NCBI GenBank assembly: GCA_024281055.1
Contig: JAMXLF010000019.1
Coordinates: 1-64,000 of the forward strand
DNA: 64,000 bases
From: Geobacteraceae bacterium
GTDB taxonomy: Bacteria; Desulfobacterota; Desulfuromonadia; Geobacterales; Geobacteraceae
Direction of reading: 5' to 3'
In this document: one piece after another, positions 42,227 to 49,450 of the stretch
How positions within the stretch are numbered: the stretch's first letter is position 1
Layout of the letters: each line of letters begins with the position of its first letter
The notes under the pieces: model-generated
Database searches by the model: none
What the model was told of the DNA's origin: nothing
Seen by the model: the letters and a program-made list of their open reading frames with translations, nothing else
Translations under genes and position numbers: made by a program

Positions 42227-43945
42227 TCACTCCAGGGCGAAAACCATCCACCCGCTCACGTTCCCGGCCTGATTCACCGCGAAGATGATCCCGCTCTTCC
42301 CGTAGACGCGGTACTCTCCCTGCCGCGATACCATGACCCGCGTGGGCTCGCCGTACGCAAGCCGCATCGCCTCCGCCATCTGGCCGATCCGTATCCCGCG
42401 GGCGGTCTCTCCACCGTACCCCTTTGCAGTCGCGACAAAGTGTACGGGCCGGCCGTCGATGATGACCACGGTATCCTCGACGCTTTTCCTTTGCCGGGAA
42501 TAGACGGTCAGCGTCGGCTCACCCTTGTCCACCCCTTTCAGGGAGAACGCGGCGACATCCGCATCCTTCCTGAAACCATCGCGGGCGGAGACGCCGCCGA
42601 TGGTCTCGCGCAGGCCGGCGACTGCTTCGGAACCTGGCGGAAGCGGGGTGCCCTTTTCCTCCTGCAGCACACCGAGGTTGAGGGTGGCGGCGTGATTACC
42701 CATATTGCGGGCGGCCGCCATGTCGACCATCGCCCGCTCCCGGTTCCCCCCGGCTGCGTAGGCAATGCCGCGAGCCACCAGGGCGCTGGCCAGGGTCGTG
42801 TTCTCGTTATCCTTCTTGGCAAGCTCCATCCCCTTGTTGGCAAGGATGACGGCCGTATCGTGGTCGCCAAGCAGGATATCGACCGCAGCCAGGTTGACAC
42901 AGGCAACGGCGTACCCCTTGTCGCGCTGGACCGCCTTGTCGAAGTTGTCCGCCGCCTTCTGAAGGAGCCGAACCCGGCGCTCCGCCGTCTCGTCCTGTAT
43001 CCCCTTGGCCCGCGCACCCCTGGCACGCAGCCTCGTTTCCGCGTCAAACTCGAAGGGGTAGGCGAATTTCACCTCTCCGGGCCTGGAGAGGCGGAGCGCC
43101 TCCAGCGCATAGGCCACCCCGGCGTTATTGAACATCTCCCGGCTCGGGAAGGTGTGGGCGAGATGCTCGAACAGACGCGCCGCCTCCTCGTACTTCTCCA
43201 GGAGGAGAAGATGTTTCGCCGCCTCGAACACCGGTACCATCTTCTGCAGGTTTCCTTCGGCTCGCTCGGCGATGGCCCGCCGTTCCGTCCGCGAGGGGTA
43301 GTTGGGGAGCTTGTCGGGAAGGTCATAGGCGGCGTAGATCATCTCCAGTGCCCGGGGCGCGACGCCCAGGGTGTCGTATCCCGCGAGATAACCGTAGAAG
43401 CCCCCGAAATAGTCCGCCTCGGTCTCCCGTTTCATGACCTCCTCGTAGGTGGCGGCCTTGATCATCTTCTTCCCCATGTCGAGGGAGGCGAAGGAGTTGC
43501 CGAAGTCCCCCACCCAGCCGTGCCGCATGTAGTAGTGGGTCAACTCGTGGCCAAGGAGGAATGCCAACGCGCTTTCCCGGTCGTCACCCAGGGAGGCGAA
43601 CAGGTCGTAGACCTTTTCGTCGCAGGCTATGTACCCCTCCCGCAGCGGGGCGTTCTCCGCCTCGATGCCGATCGCCCCTTCGGTGCCGGGATCGGACCAG
43701 GCGACGGCATTGCGGCTCTCGGCGCCGACCGGGCTGACGATCAGGCGCGGTGGGATCCTTCCGTCGCCGAAGGCGCGGGCGACGTTGTCGTAGACTTTCC
43801 TGACCGCCTGGTACTTGGCGTTGTCGGCCGGCAGGGAAGCTGCGGCAAAGGCGGGGCCGGCCGTCGCTGCGGCGAGGAAAAACAGCGCCAGGGCGCCCAG
43901 TCCCCGGGCCGATTCCCCCTTGGCTCTATACATGCGTGGCAGCAT
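42227..43945 (-). CDS. M48-type metalloprotease with TPR region
   Basis: The 572-aa product starts at the ATG at 43945, eight bases after GGAG and directly after the previous stop. The frame is open further upstream but overlaps the preceding gene. Signal peptide about residues 1-34. An M48 peptidase domain carries the zinc motif HELTH (about 132-136) with YFGGFYGYLAGYD downstream carrying the third ligand region. Helical repeats (about 260-470) and a C-terminal beta domain (about 490-572) follow. It resembles BepA-type proteases that act on outer-membrane proteins. Secreted to the periplasm. Confidence 0.87.
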   Translation of the reverse strand: MLPRMYRAKGESARGLGALALFFLAAATAGPAFAAASLPADNAKYQAVRKVYDNVARAFGDGRIPPRLIVSPVGAESRNAVAWSDPGTEGAIGIEAENAPLREGYIACDEKVYDLFASLGDDRESALAFLLGHELTHYYMRHGWVGDFGNSFASLDMGKKMIKAATYEEVMKRETEADYFGGFYGYLAGYDTLGVAPRALEMIYAAYDLPDKLPNYPSRTERRAIAERAEGNLQKMVPVFEAAKHLLLLEKYEEAARLFEHLAHTFPSREMFNNAGVAYALEALRLSRPGEVKFAYPFEFDAETRLRARGARAKGIQDETAERRVRLLQKAADNFDKAVQRDKGYAVACVNLAAVDILLGDHDTAVILANKGMELAKKDNENTTLASALVARGIAYAAGGNRERAMVDMAAARNMGNHAATLNLGVLQEEKGTPLPPGSEAVAGLRETIGGVSARDGFRKDADVAAFSLKGVDKGEPTLTVYSRQRKSVEDTVVIIDGRPVHFVATAKGYGGETARGIRIGQMAEAMRLAYGEPTRVMVSRQGEYRVYGKSGIIFAVNQAGNVSGWMVFALE

Positions 43946-43956
43946 CAGGGCATCTC

Positions 43957-44418
43957 CTAGAACTTGACCGAAACCTTCACGGTGAAATCCTTTTCGGACA
44001 TTCTGCCGTTGACATCGCCGATGGCCACCCTGAACCGGTAAAGGCCAGGAGGGAGCGAAACATTGGCGATCCGGACCCCCTCCGTGGTGGCATAGGGCTT
44101 GATCCGGGGCGTCAGGTCGATGGTGGTGCTCTTCAGGCATTCCATCTTCAGGGTGGCGAGGTCCACGGCACCTCCGGCCCGCGTGGCGAACCCGACCTCC
44201 AGCGGGAACGAGGGCTGCCCCTCGCCGACTTCTACATCCTTCACCCTGATCGCCGGCCCGTCGCTGCGCAGGCTGGTGGAAAAGCCGAACGATCTCGCTT
44301 CGGGCAGCGCCGCTTCCTCGCGGGTCAAGAGCTCGAGTGTCGCGGCACAGGTCCCAAGGGAGATGGCACCGAGAGAGAGCAGAAACGCAGCAACGACTAT
44401 CAACGGGAACTTTTTCAT
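43957..44418 (-). CDS. Small secreted beta-rich protein
   Basis: The 153-aa protein has a signal peptide (about residues 1-25, ending TCA). The rest alternates short strands and turns (PGLYRFRVAIGDVNGRMSEK near the end), as in Ig-like or fibronectin-like folds. An AAGGAGG ribosome site precedes the ATG. It follows the anti-sigma gene by 76 bases and the protease gene starts 11 bases after it. No family recognised. Confidence 0.7.
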   Translation of the reverse strand: MKKFPLIVVAAFLLSLGAISLGTCAATLELLTREEAALPEARSFGFSTSLRSDGPAIRVKDVEVGEGQPSFPLEVGFATRAGGAVDLATLKMECLKSTTIDLTPRIKPYATTEGVRIANVSLPPGLYRFRVAIGDVNGRMSEKDFTVKVSVKF

Positions 44419-44494
44419 GGCGGTCCTCCTTGCCCATTCACTCCGGATTCGTTCTCTCCGCCTGTTGGACGGACAGATGGTAATTTCCCGTCCC

Positions 44495-45553
44495 TCAAAA
44501 CAACCGGATCAGCTCGTCCAGCTCCCTTTCCACCGATCCGAAATCGATGGTGTGCGGTTCCCGCACCTTGCAGTCCAGCTCCAGCAGGGCATGTGCCGCT
44601 CCACGGGGGGCTCCAGCGCCGGCCAGGCCCTTCCGGAAATACGTGGGCACCCCACCGGCGAAGAACTTCCCGTTGCCGGCCCGTGCCGCCATCCGTGCCC
44701 CCTCAGCCCACGCGCCGAGACGGGCGTAGACCATCTTGTCACGGGAAAGCGCCCGCTCGACGATGCCGCTCCCGCCCGCATAGCCGCTCGGCTTCCCCCC
44801 CTGTTCCAGCTTTTCCACGAGTCGCTCCAGGTCGGCAACGTTGTCGTCGCCGCTCAGCGCCTGGAGGAGGGAGCCGAGGCGGTTCGCCTCCGCCTGCGCC
44901 CGGTCGCTGTCGTCGGCAAGAAGGGCGATCTCCAGGTCCATGGCGCTCACGCCGATCCGGAACGAGATGGCCGTATCGTCCCCCTTCTCGGCAAAGCCGT
45001 AAGTCCTGTCACGACCGCCGGTCAGGAGGGCGAGCTGCCGCGGGTCACCTGACCGGGCAAGCTGTCGCGCCAGCCGTTCGGCCGTCGGCAGAGGCTCTTC
45101 CTTCCGGGTGACAGGCCCGCTTTCCTTTTCCACACCATGGGAGTTCCCCTTTTCGGACTGGACGGCAGCAGGACTGAGCGACTCCGCACGCTGCGCCACC
45201 TGCACCTTTTCCTGGGGGGATTGCCGCAGGGTTATGGTCAGGGCTACGACGAGAACCGCGGCCACAGCCAGGACGGAGGAGGCAGCATACCACTTCCGGT
45301 TGCTCACGGTTGCAGTGTTCTGCACCAGTTCGCGGGCCGTGACGTAGATATCGCGGCACCTCCCGCACTCCGCCAGGTGCCCCAGCAGGCTGTCCCGCTC
45401 GTCAGCGCTCATGGCTCCGTCCACCAGCGCGGCCATCGCTTCGGAGGACGGACACGACGTGGCGCCCGCGCGGTCTCCGAGCGCGCGGGCCATGGCGCGC
45501 CCCAGGACCAGGTCGCGTTCCTTCGGTTGGTCGATTCTCCGGCTCTCGTTCAT
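44495..45553 (-). CDS. Membrane anti-sigma factor with zinc-finger (zf-HC2)
   Basis: The 352-aa protein has an N-terminal anti-sigma zinc finger with the H-x3-C-x2-C pattern GHLAECGRCRD (about residues 58-68). One membrane segment (about 87-108) and a ~240-residue extracytoplasmic domain follow, rich in charged helices. The finger is expected to hold the adjacent sigma factor, and the outer domain to sense an envelope cue. It lies next to the sigma gene in the usual order. Not a canonical RseA or RsiW. Confidence 0.85.
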   Translation of the reverse strand: MNESRRIDQPKERDLVLGRAMARALGDRAGATSCPSSEAMAALVDGAMSADERDSLLGHLAECGRCRDIYVTARELVQNTATVSNRKWYAASSVLAVAAVLVVALTITLRQSPQEKVQVAQRAESLSPAAVQSEKGNSHGVEKESGPVTRKEEPLPTAERLARQLARSGDPRQLALLTGGRDRTYGFAEKGDDTAISFRIGVSAMDLEIALLADDSDRAQAEANRLGSLLQALSGDDNVADLERLVEKLEQGGKPSGYAGGSGIVERALSRDKMVYARLGAWAEGARMAARAGNGKFFAGGVPTYFRKGLAGAGAPRGAAHALLELDCKVREPHTIDFGSVERELDELIRLF

Positions 45554-45556
45554 GGG

Positions 45557-45658
45557 TCATCCCGAAAAGTTGGTGGTATTCCGTTGCGGCAGGGTGGAAA
45601 GAAGCTTTCGCACCGATACCATCACCGCCTGTTTTTCTTTGACGGACATCTCCACCAT
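45557..45658 (-). CDS. Possible 33-aa ORF between sigma and anti-sigma genes
   Basis: The minus strand reads MVEMSVKEKQAVMVSVRKLL and then STLPQRNTTNFSG, ending three bases before the anti-sigma ATG and starting three bases after the sigma stop. It fills the 108-base gap exactly. The ribosome site is weak (GAAA only), so it would rely on coupling. The amphipathic helix looks protein-like, but it could be chance. Confidence 0.35.
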   Translation of the reverse strand: MVEMSVKEKQAVMVSVRKLLSTLPQRNTTNFSG

Positions 45659-45661
45659 TTT

Positions 45662-46594
45662 CTACACATCGATGAAATCGTCGAGGGAAAGCCCCCGGCC
45701 GATGAGGACTTCGCGCATCCGCGCGAGAGCTCTCCTGATCCGGGCGTCGACCGCCTTTTCCGAAAGCCCGAGGATCGAGGCGATTTCCCGCGGGGATTTC
45801 GGCTCCTCTTCCTCGTCGCCGGGAAACCGCATCCGTATCATGAGCCGCTCTTCCCCGCTCAGATCGGCTACCACCTCGGCCAAGGCCCGGCGCACCGTGG
45901 CTTCCTTCTGCCCGCTTATGAGCAGCTCTTCCGCGTTGTGCGCCGGATCGGCGACGACGATCTCCGTGGTGTCGTCATCCGTGATCTCCTTCCCCGGCGC
46001 AAGCCATGACGAGCCGGGCTCACCTCCCCACGCGAACGCCTTTTCCCGTCCGCGCATCCGGCCGAGCATCAGCTGCAGGCTCTCCAGGGGCTCTAGGATA
46101 CCATAGACGATCTCCAGATGTCCCTGGGCCTCCGTGACGGAACAACCGCGTCCGAAGACGAGGTCATAGAGCCGGCAACCCACCTCACCCATCTCCTGGG
46201 CCCGCTCCCGGGCGCGGCTTCTTCCTTTTTTTTGCCGCACGAGATCGACAACGAGGTTGGAAATGATGGTGGTGATGTAGGTGGTAAGCTTCGCCTTCCC
46301 CCTGAACTCCCGCAAGGCCTTGAAATCGTCAGCCTTCAGGCGGTCGAGGACCTCGTTCAGCAGCTCGTCCGCTTCGTTTTCCTGGGAAAGACCGTCGGAA
46401 CGGGGCAACAGAGAGGGAGCGGCGAACTCGCCATCGGCCGGACCTTTGCCGGCGACCGCCCTGCGGCACTGTCTTTCGATGTAGGTGAGATTTTCGACGA
46501 TCAGACGCGAATGGTCGCACATCTCCCCCATGGCTGGTTGAGACGGAACGACGCGGCTGGCCCCTCTTCGAAATAATTGCATTGCACGAACCAT
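45662..46594 (-). CDS. RNA polymerase sigma factor, sigma-70 / ECF-like
   Basis: This is a 310-aa protein with region 2 (about residues 97-130: LREFRGKAKLTTYITTIISN split as FRGKAKLTTY, ISNLVVDLVRQKKGR) and region 4 helix-turn-helix (about 255-305: EIASILGLSEKAVDARIRRA). The middle ~100 residues between them are longer than in ordinary ECF factors. It heads the long envelope operon and is paired with a zf-HC2 anti-sigma factor. The start is uncertain because no good ribosome site precedes ATG 46594; ATGs at 46531 and 46522 are alternatives. It is preceded by a riboswitch leader. Confidence 0.88.
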   Translation of the reverse strand: MVRAMQLFRRGASRVVPSQPAMGEMCDHSRLIVENLTYIERQCRRAVAGKGPADGEFAAPSLLPRSDGLSQENEADELLNEVLDRLKADDFKALREFRGKAKLTTYITTIISNLVVDLVRQKKGRSRARERAQEMGEVGCRLYDLVFGRGCSVTEAQGHLEIVYGILEPLESLQLMLGRMRGREKAFAWGGEPGSSWLAPGKEITDDDTTEIVVADPAHNAEELLISGQKEATVRRALAEVVADLSGEERLMIRMRFPGDEEEEPKSPREIASILGLSEKAVDARIRRALARMREVLIGRGLSLDDFIDV

Positions 46595-46672
46595 AACAGT
46601 AAAGACTACTCAGGCTGATAAGACACTGGTATCAAAGGAAAAATGCTTCGTGAAACCAGCGCACGAACCACG

Positions 46673-46708
46673 AAAAAACGCCCAATCCGATGACGAAAAA
46701 TGGGCGTT
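46673..46708 (-). terminator. Intrinsic terminator in the sigma-gene leader
   Basis: On the minus strand AACGCCCA pairs with TGGGCGTT, followed by a T run. It lies between the GEMM-I aptamer and the sigma-factor start. The aptamer's TGGGC (near 46756) could pair with GCCCA of the terminator arm as an antiterminator, so ligand binding would favour termination. The sign of control is inferred. Confidence 0.75.
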
Positions 46709-46741
46709 AATCAGCCAACGAGGAAACAGCTGGCGAAATTT

Positions 46742-46826
46742 ACCTTCTTCGGCGGCCCAGCCATCCGCAGCTGCGGATCTGTGACTCTGCGTCCCCGGAT
46801 TGCTCCGGGTTTGCTCTTATCGGAGG
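46742..46826 (-). ncRNA. GEMM-I-like cyclic-dinucleotide riboswitch
   Basis: Minus strand order: GAGCAAACC, hairpin CCCGGA-GCAA-TCCGGG with a GNRA loop, GGGACGCAGAGTC, a second stem GATCCGCAGCTGCGGATGGC, then GGGCCGCCGAAG. The GCAAACC / GNRA hairpin / GGGACGCA core is diagnostic for GEMM-I. Deviations are AGAGTC for AAAGCC and GGGCC for GGGTT. It begins at the predicted transcription start and precedes a terminator and the sigma gene, so it should control the whole downstream operon. Confidence 0.7.
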
Positions 46827-46833
46827 GATAAAT

Positions 46834-46862
46834 ATTATGTTGTAAAGAGTACGCTGATACAA
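46834..46862 (-). promoter_or_regulatory. Candidate promoter of the sigma/envelope operon
   Basis: On the minus strand TTGTAT (46862-46857), 17 bases, CATAAT (46839-46834). Transcription would start near 46827, just at the 5' end of the riboswitch. The -35 is weak (four of six). Confidence 0.45.
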
Positions 46863-46867
46863 AAAAA

Positions 46868-46900
46868 GTCCGATTCAATCACGTATTGATTGAAAAGGAC
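46868..46900 (-). terminator. Hairpin with T-run upstream of the operon promoter
   Basis: GTCC-TT-TTCAATCA, loop ATACG, TGATTGAA-TC-GGAC, then seven T residues when read on the minus strand. It could insulate the operon from transcripts arriving from the right, although no minus-strand gene is seen there. Confidence 0.6.
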
Positions 46901-47179
46901 CTTCGCGCCCTCCTTTCACAATTCTTCATTAGTCAATGCACAGCAGTTGTTATGCAATTACACGTTTACTGCCCGTTTGTCAATGGAATATTCAGAAATC
47001 CAGCAGGTTCTTCGGCTCTTACCGTTCTGACCGGGACGCAGTGGTGTAGATCATGGTTGTCTTGCGGCTCGCAGTACAGATGAGGAGGGAGAAGAAGCAT
47101 TGCCATCATCTTATTATTTTTAATTTATGTTTTATCAAAAATTGGGTATAGTTTGCGATATCTTTCGCAACAGGAAGTG
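46901..47179. other. Spacer without recognised gene
   Basis: AT-rich, no gene supported. A small inverted repeat TTGCG...CGCAA occurs at about 47153-47171 just ahead of the frameshifted relic. Confidence 0.3.
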
Positions 47180-47483
47180 ATGCCCTCCGTGAAAACCAGC
47201 CTTGTTCTCAAGCCGGGGCAACGAAGGGCACAAAAAGCTTGACCGACAAGAACGGTGACAATCTCGTATGTGTACGTTACAGGTATGGCGCAAAGACCCG
47301 GCAACGGCTGAAAACAATTGAAATGATAATCGAGCGAACAGATTGGGAACCTCCGGTTGAAAAATTCTCAGCCGACACAGTTGTGACATTGAAAATCGAA
47401 AAGTATGAGACATAATGCGCAAGAAAGTCAAAGAAGCTGGTGGGAAATGGATGTTATTATGGCAAGGCTACTTATATTTTTGA
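47180..47483 (+). pseudogene. Frameshifted small conserved protein gene
   Basis: Three successive frames spell one protein. 47180: MPSVKTSLVLKPGQRRAQK. From 47242: TDKNGDNLVCVRYRYGAKTR and RQRLKTIEMIIERTDWEPP to KYET. From 47415: MRKKVKEAGGKW. The joined product matches, from memory, a short conserved family (LKPGQ.GTKKL ... CVRYRYD ... R.KT.EL.VE ... LR..VK.AGGKW). Two frame changes and an early stop make it non-functional. The minus-strand ORF here is a shadow. Confidence 0.7.
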
Positions 47484-47508
47484 CAATTGGATAACAGGAG
47501 GAACGCAG

Positions 47509-48225
47509 ATGAGATTAAAGGCGATGGTTATCATAGCATATACCATAATAACGTTTGCGTTACCTCAACCAACCAACGCAGCAGATATAATTCCCAATAA
47601 TAAAGCATGGACGCTTGCTTTGGGCGCAGTTATCAACCGACAGAACCACGGAGACAGCATCTATCTAGGTGGCTTTCAACAGAATGAAAAAAGCAAGGAA
47701 AGAGCCAAGATGATTTTGTCAAAATGGTGGGGTGTCGAATCTACTGAAGACCTGTTGTTTACGCTGAGCTGGTTGAAATTGCAAGGTCACCGCAAAGAAT
47801 ATAACGAGATTAAGACCGCTCTTAACAAGATGTCTGAATCACAATTGCGACAACTGAAAGAACAATTATCCAATACCCCAGAACTACTGAGTAAACTGGA
47901 ACATGTATTGGCGACTAAGGATAGTCTTGGAGAAGCGGGTATACTGGCGTGGGACATGGGACGATTTGTAAATGTGTGTGGATGGGGGTACCTGGCAGGC
48001 TATATCAATGAAAAAGGGACGTGGCAAATGCTGCGGCCACTGGCGAAAGACATACAAAGAAAATTCAATAGTTGGGAACAATATTCGAAAAGCTATCTCG
48101 CAGGAAGAGAATTCTGGTCGTCAGATGAGACCAAGAATAAGGAGATAAGATCAATCATCGACTCGTTGCTGAACGATTCAGATAGCCCTTGGAACTTACA
48201 TCCCTGGAGTACCAACTTGGATTAG
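47509..48225 (+). CDS. DUF1266-domain exported protein
   Basis: The 238-aa protein starts at the ATG at 47509 with an AGGAGG site; the frame is open 23 codons upstream but begins inside the relic gene. Signal peptide about residues 1-25 (ending TNA). The body has the DUF1266 pattern: LSKWWGVESTEDLL, WLKLQGHRKEYNE, AGILAWDMGRFVNVCGWGY (split AGILAWDMGR, VCGWGYLAGYI), SWEQYSKSYLAGREFW. Biochemical role unknown in the family. Base composition is more AT-rich than the surrounding operons, hinting at acquisition together with the relic. Confidence 0.75.
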   Translation: MRLKAMVIIAYTIITFALPQPTNAADIIPNNKAWTLALGAVINRQNHGDSIYLGGFQQNEKSKERAKMILSKWWGVESTEDLLFTLSWLKLQGHRKEYNEIKTALNKMSESQLRQLKEQLSNTPELLSKLEHVLATKDSLGEAGILAWDMGRFVNVCGWGYLAGYINEKGTWQMLRPLAKDIQRKFNSWEQYSKSYLAGREFWSSDETKNKEIRSIIDSLLNDSDSPWNLHPWSTNLD

Positions 48226-48305
48226 CTCGGTGCGACTCGAACTTTTATAAACATTACTAATTATTGTCATTCACGGAAAAAGATAGTTTCCGGATGGGAA
48301 CTAAT

Positions 48306-48716
48306 TCAGGGACGGGGCTTCAAAAATTCCACCACATCTGCACGAATCGTGATTCTGGGGATGGAGAACAGGATAAAATACGCCGATGTGTACTGCTGAA
48401 GTATATTGACGAGGGCCTGTGGCTTGTCTTCCACTACCCCTCCATCCTTGTAGAGTTGGTTCATCGCTTTCACATACTGGGGAGAGACAATGGGAATGAG
48501 CCCTAAAAAATTGATGCCCCAATCCGTGCCCACGGCGCTTGTCTTTGCGATTCGATAATTACCCGAGGTCAGCTGAACGGTGGTCGTGGTTTGCATGGTC
48601 GGCTGCCCGCCCCCATCAAAAACCGAGAAAGAGGGCGAAATTGAGTGGGAGGACGCGGCAGCACATCCGGTGCAGAAGGAAAACAAGATGACCAGCTTTG
48701 GAAATAGCCTTTTCAT
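48306..48716 (-). CDS. Small lipoprotein
   Basis: The 136-aa product starts at the ATG at 48716, four bases after AAGGAGG. N-terminus MKRLFPKLVILFSFCTGC gives a lipobox-like site with Cys at residue 18. The mature part has QTTTTVQLTSGNYRIAKTSA, a GLIPIVSPQYVKAM helix and a C-terminal strand ITIRADVVEF. The upstream frame extension has no ribosome site. Family not recognised. Confidence 0.7.
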   Translation of the reverse strand: MKRLFPKLVILFSFCTGCAAASSHSISPSFSVFDGGGQPTMQTTTTVQLTSGNYRIAKTSAVGTDWGINFLGLIPIVSPQYVKAMNQLYKDGGVVEDKPQALVNILQQYTSAYFILFSIPRITIRADVVEFLKPRP

Positions 48717-48904
48717 GTTTCCTCCTTCGCCATTGTTTAAACGCAGCAAAAGAGTACCACTAAATGAGAGGCAATCAACCATGCCGGAACCTCGCATAAC
48801 GACATGATTTGCCGCCTCACCTGGATACCCCGGAGGGGAGAAACATACGAAGCCATGGGCTATTGTGAAGCAGGTCCGTTGACGGGAAGATGTCCGCACC
48901 ACGT

Positions 48905-49366
48905 TCATTTCGTCTTGCTGTCGACGTAGTCTTTCAGGAGCCCAATCAGATCGACCGACGATTCCGTATCGATGATCTGGCCGTTGTTGCCGAGAACGTG
49001 ATCCGATCCACCCGGTGTGAGTGCTATGAACTTGTCGCCGATGATCCCCTGGGTCCGTACCGAGGCGATGACGTCGTCAGTAAGCTTGATTCCCTGCCGG
49101 ATTCGCATGAAAACTTTTGCCTGTTCGGTCTTCCGATCGAAGGTAATCCGGTCAACCCTTCCCACATCTACCCCGGCGATCTCCACCGATGCACCTGCCT
49201 TGAGCCCCGCCACAGAGTCAAATTCCCCGTAGACCACGTAATAGGGGCCTTCGAGGATCTCCAGTTTTCCAAGTGTGACACACAGGTAGACGAGACACAG
49301 GCAACCGGTCAGAATGAAAAGACCGACAGCTGCCACCATGCTCGCCTTTTTTCTATCAATCGCCAT
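48905..49366 (-). CDS. MlaD/MCE-domain lipid-transport protein
   Basis: The 153-aa protein has one N-terminal membrane helix (about residues 12-33) and a single MCE domain: YVVYGEFDSVAGLKAGASVE (split YGEFDSVAGLKAG, SVEIAGVDVGRV), ASVRTQGIIGDKFIALTPGG. This is the length and layout of MlaD, the hexameric periplasmic part of the phospholipid transporter at the inner membrane. No MlaE or MlaF gene is adjacent, so it is an orphan here. Upstream is a YfdX-family gene, 84 bases away on the same strand. Confidence 0.88.
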   Translation of the reverse strand: MAIDRKKASMVAAVGLFILTGCLCLVYLCVTLGKLEILEGPYYVVYGEFDSVAGLKAGASVEIAGVDVGRVDRITFDRKTEQAKVFMRIRQGIKLTDDVIASVRTQGIIGDKFIALTPGGSDHVLGNNGQIIDTESSVDLIGLLKDYVDSKTK

Positions 49367-49450
49367 AGGATCATCCCCATTGGCAAGAAAATCCTGGCCT
49401 GGCAGAGTTCAGATTCTTTGTTCCGGCGTCGGCATATTCTCCGGTTGCCG

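Noticed and set aside
47135-47431. 98-codon minus-strand frame
   Set aside because: It is antisense to the frameshifted plus-strand relic, which matches a known small-protein pattern.
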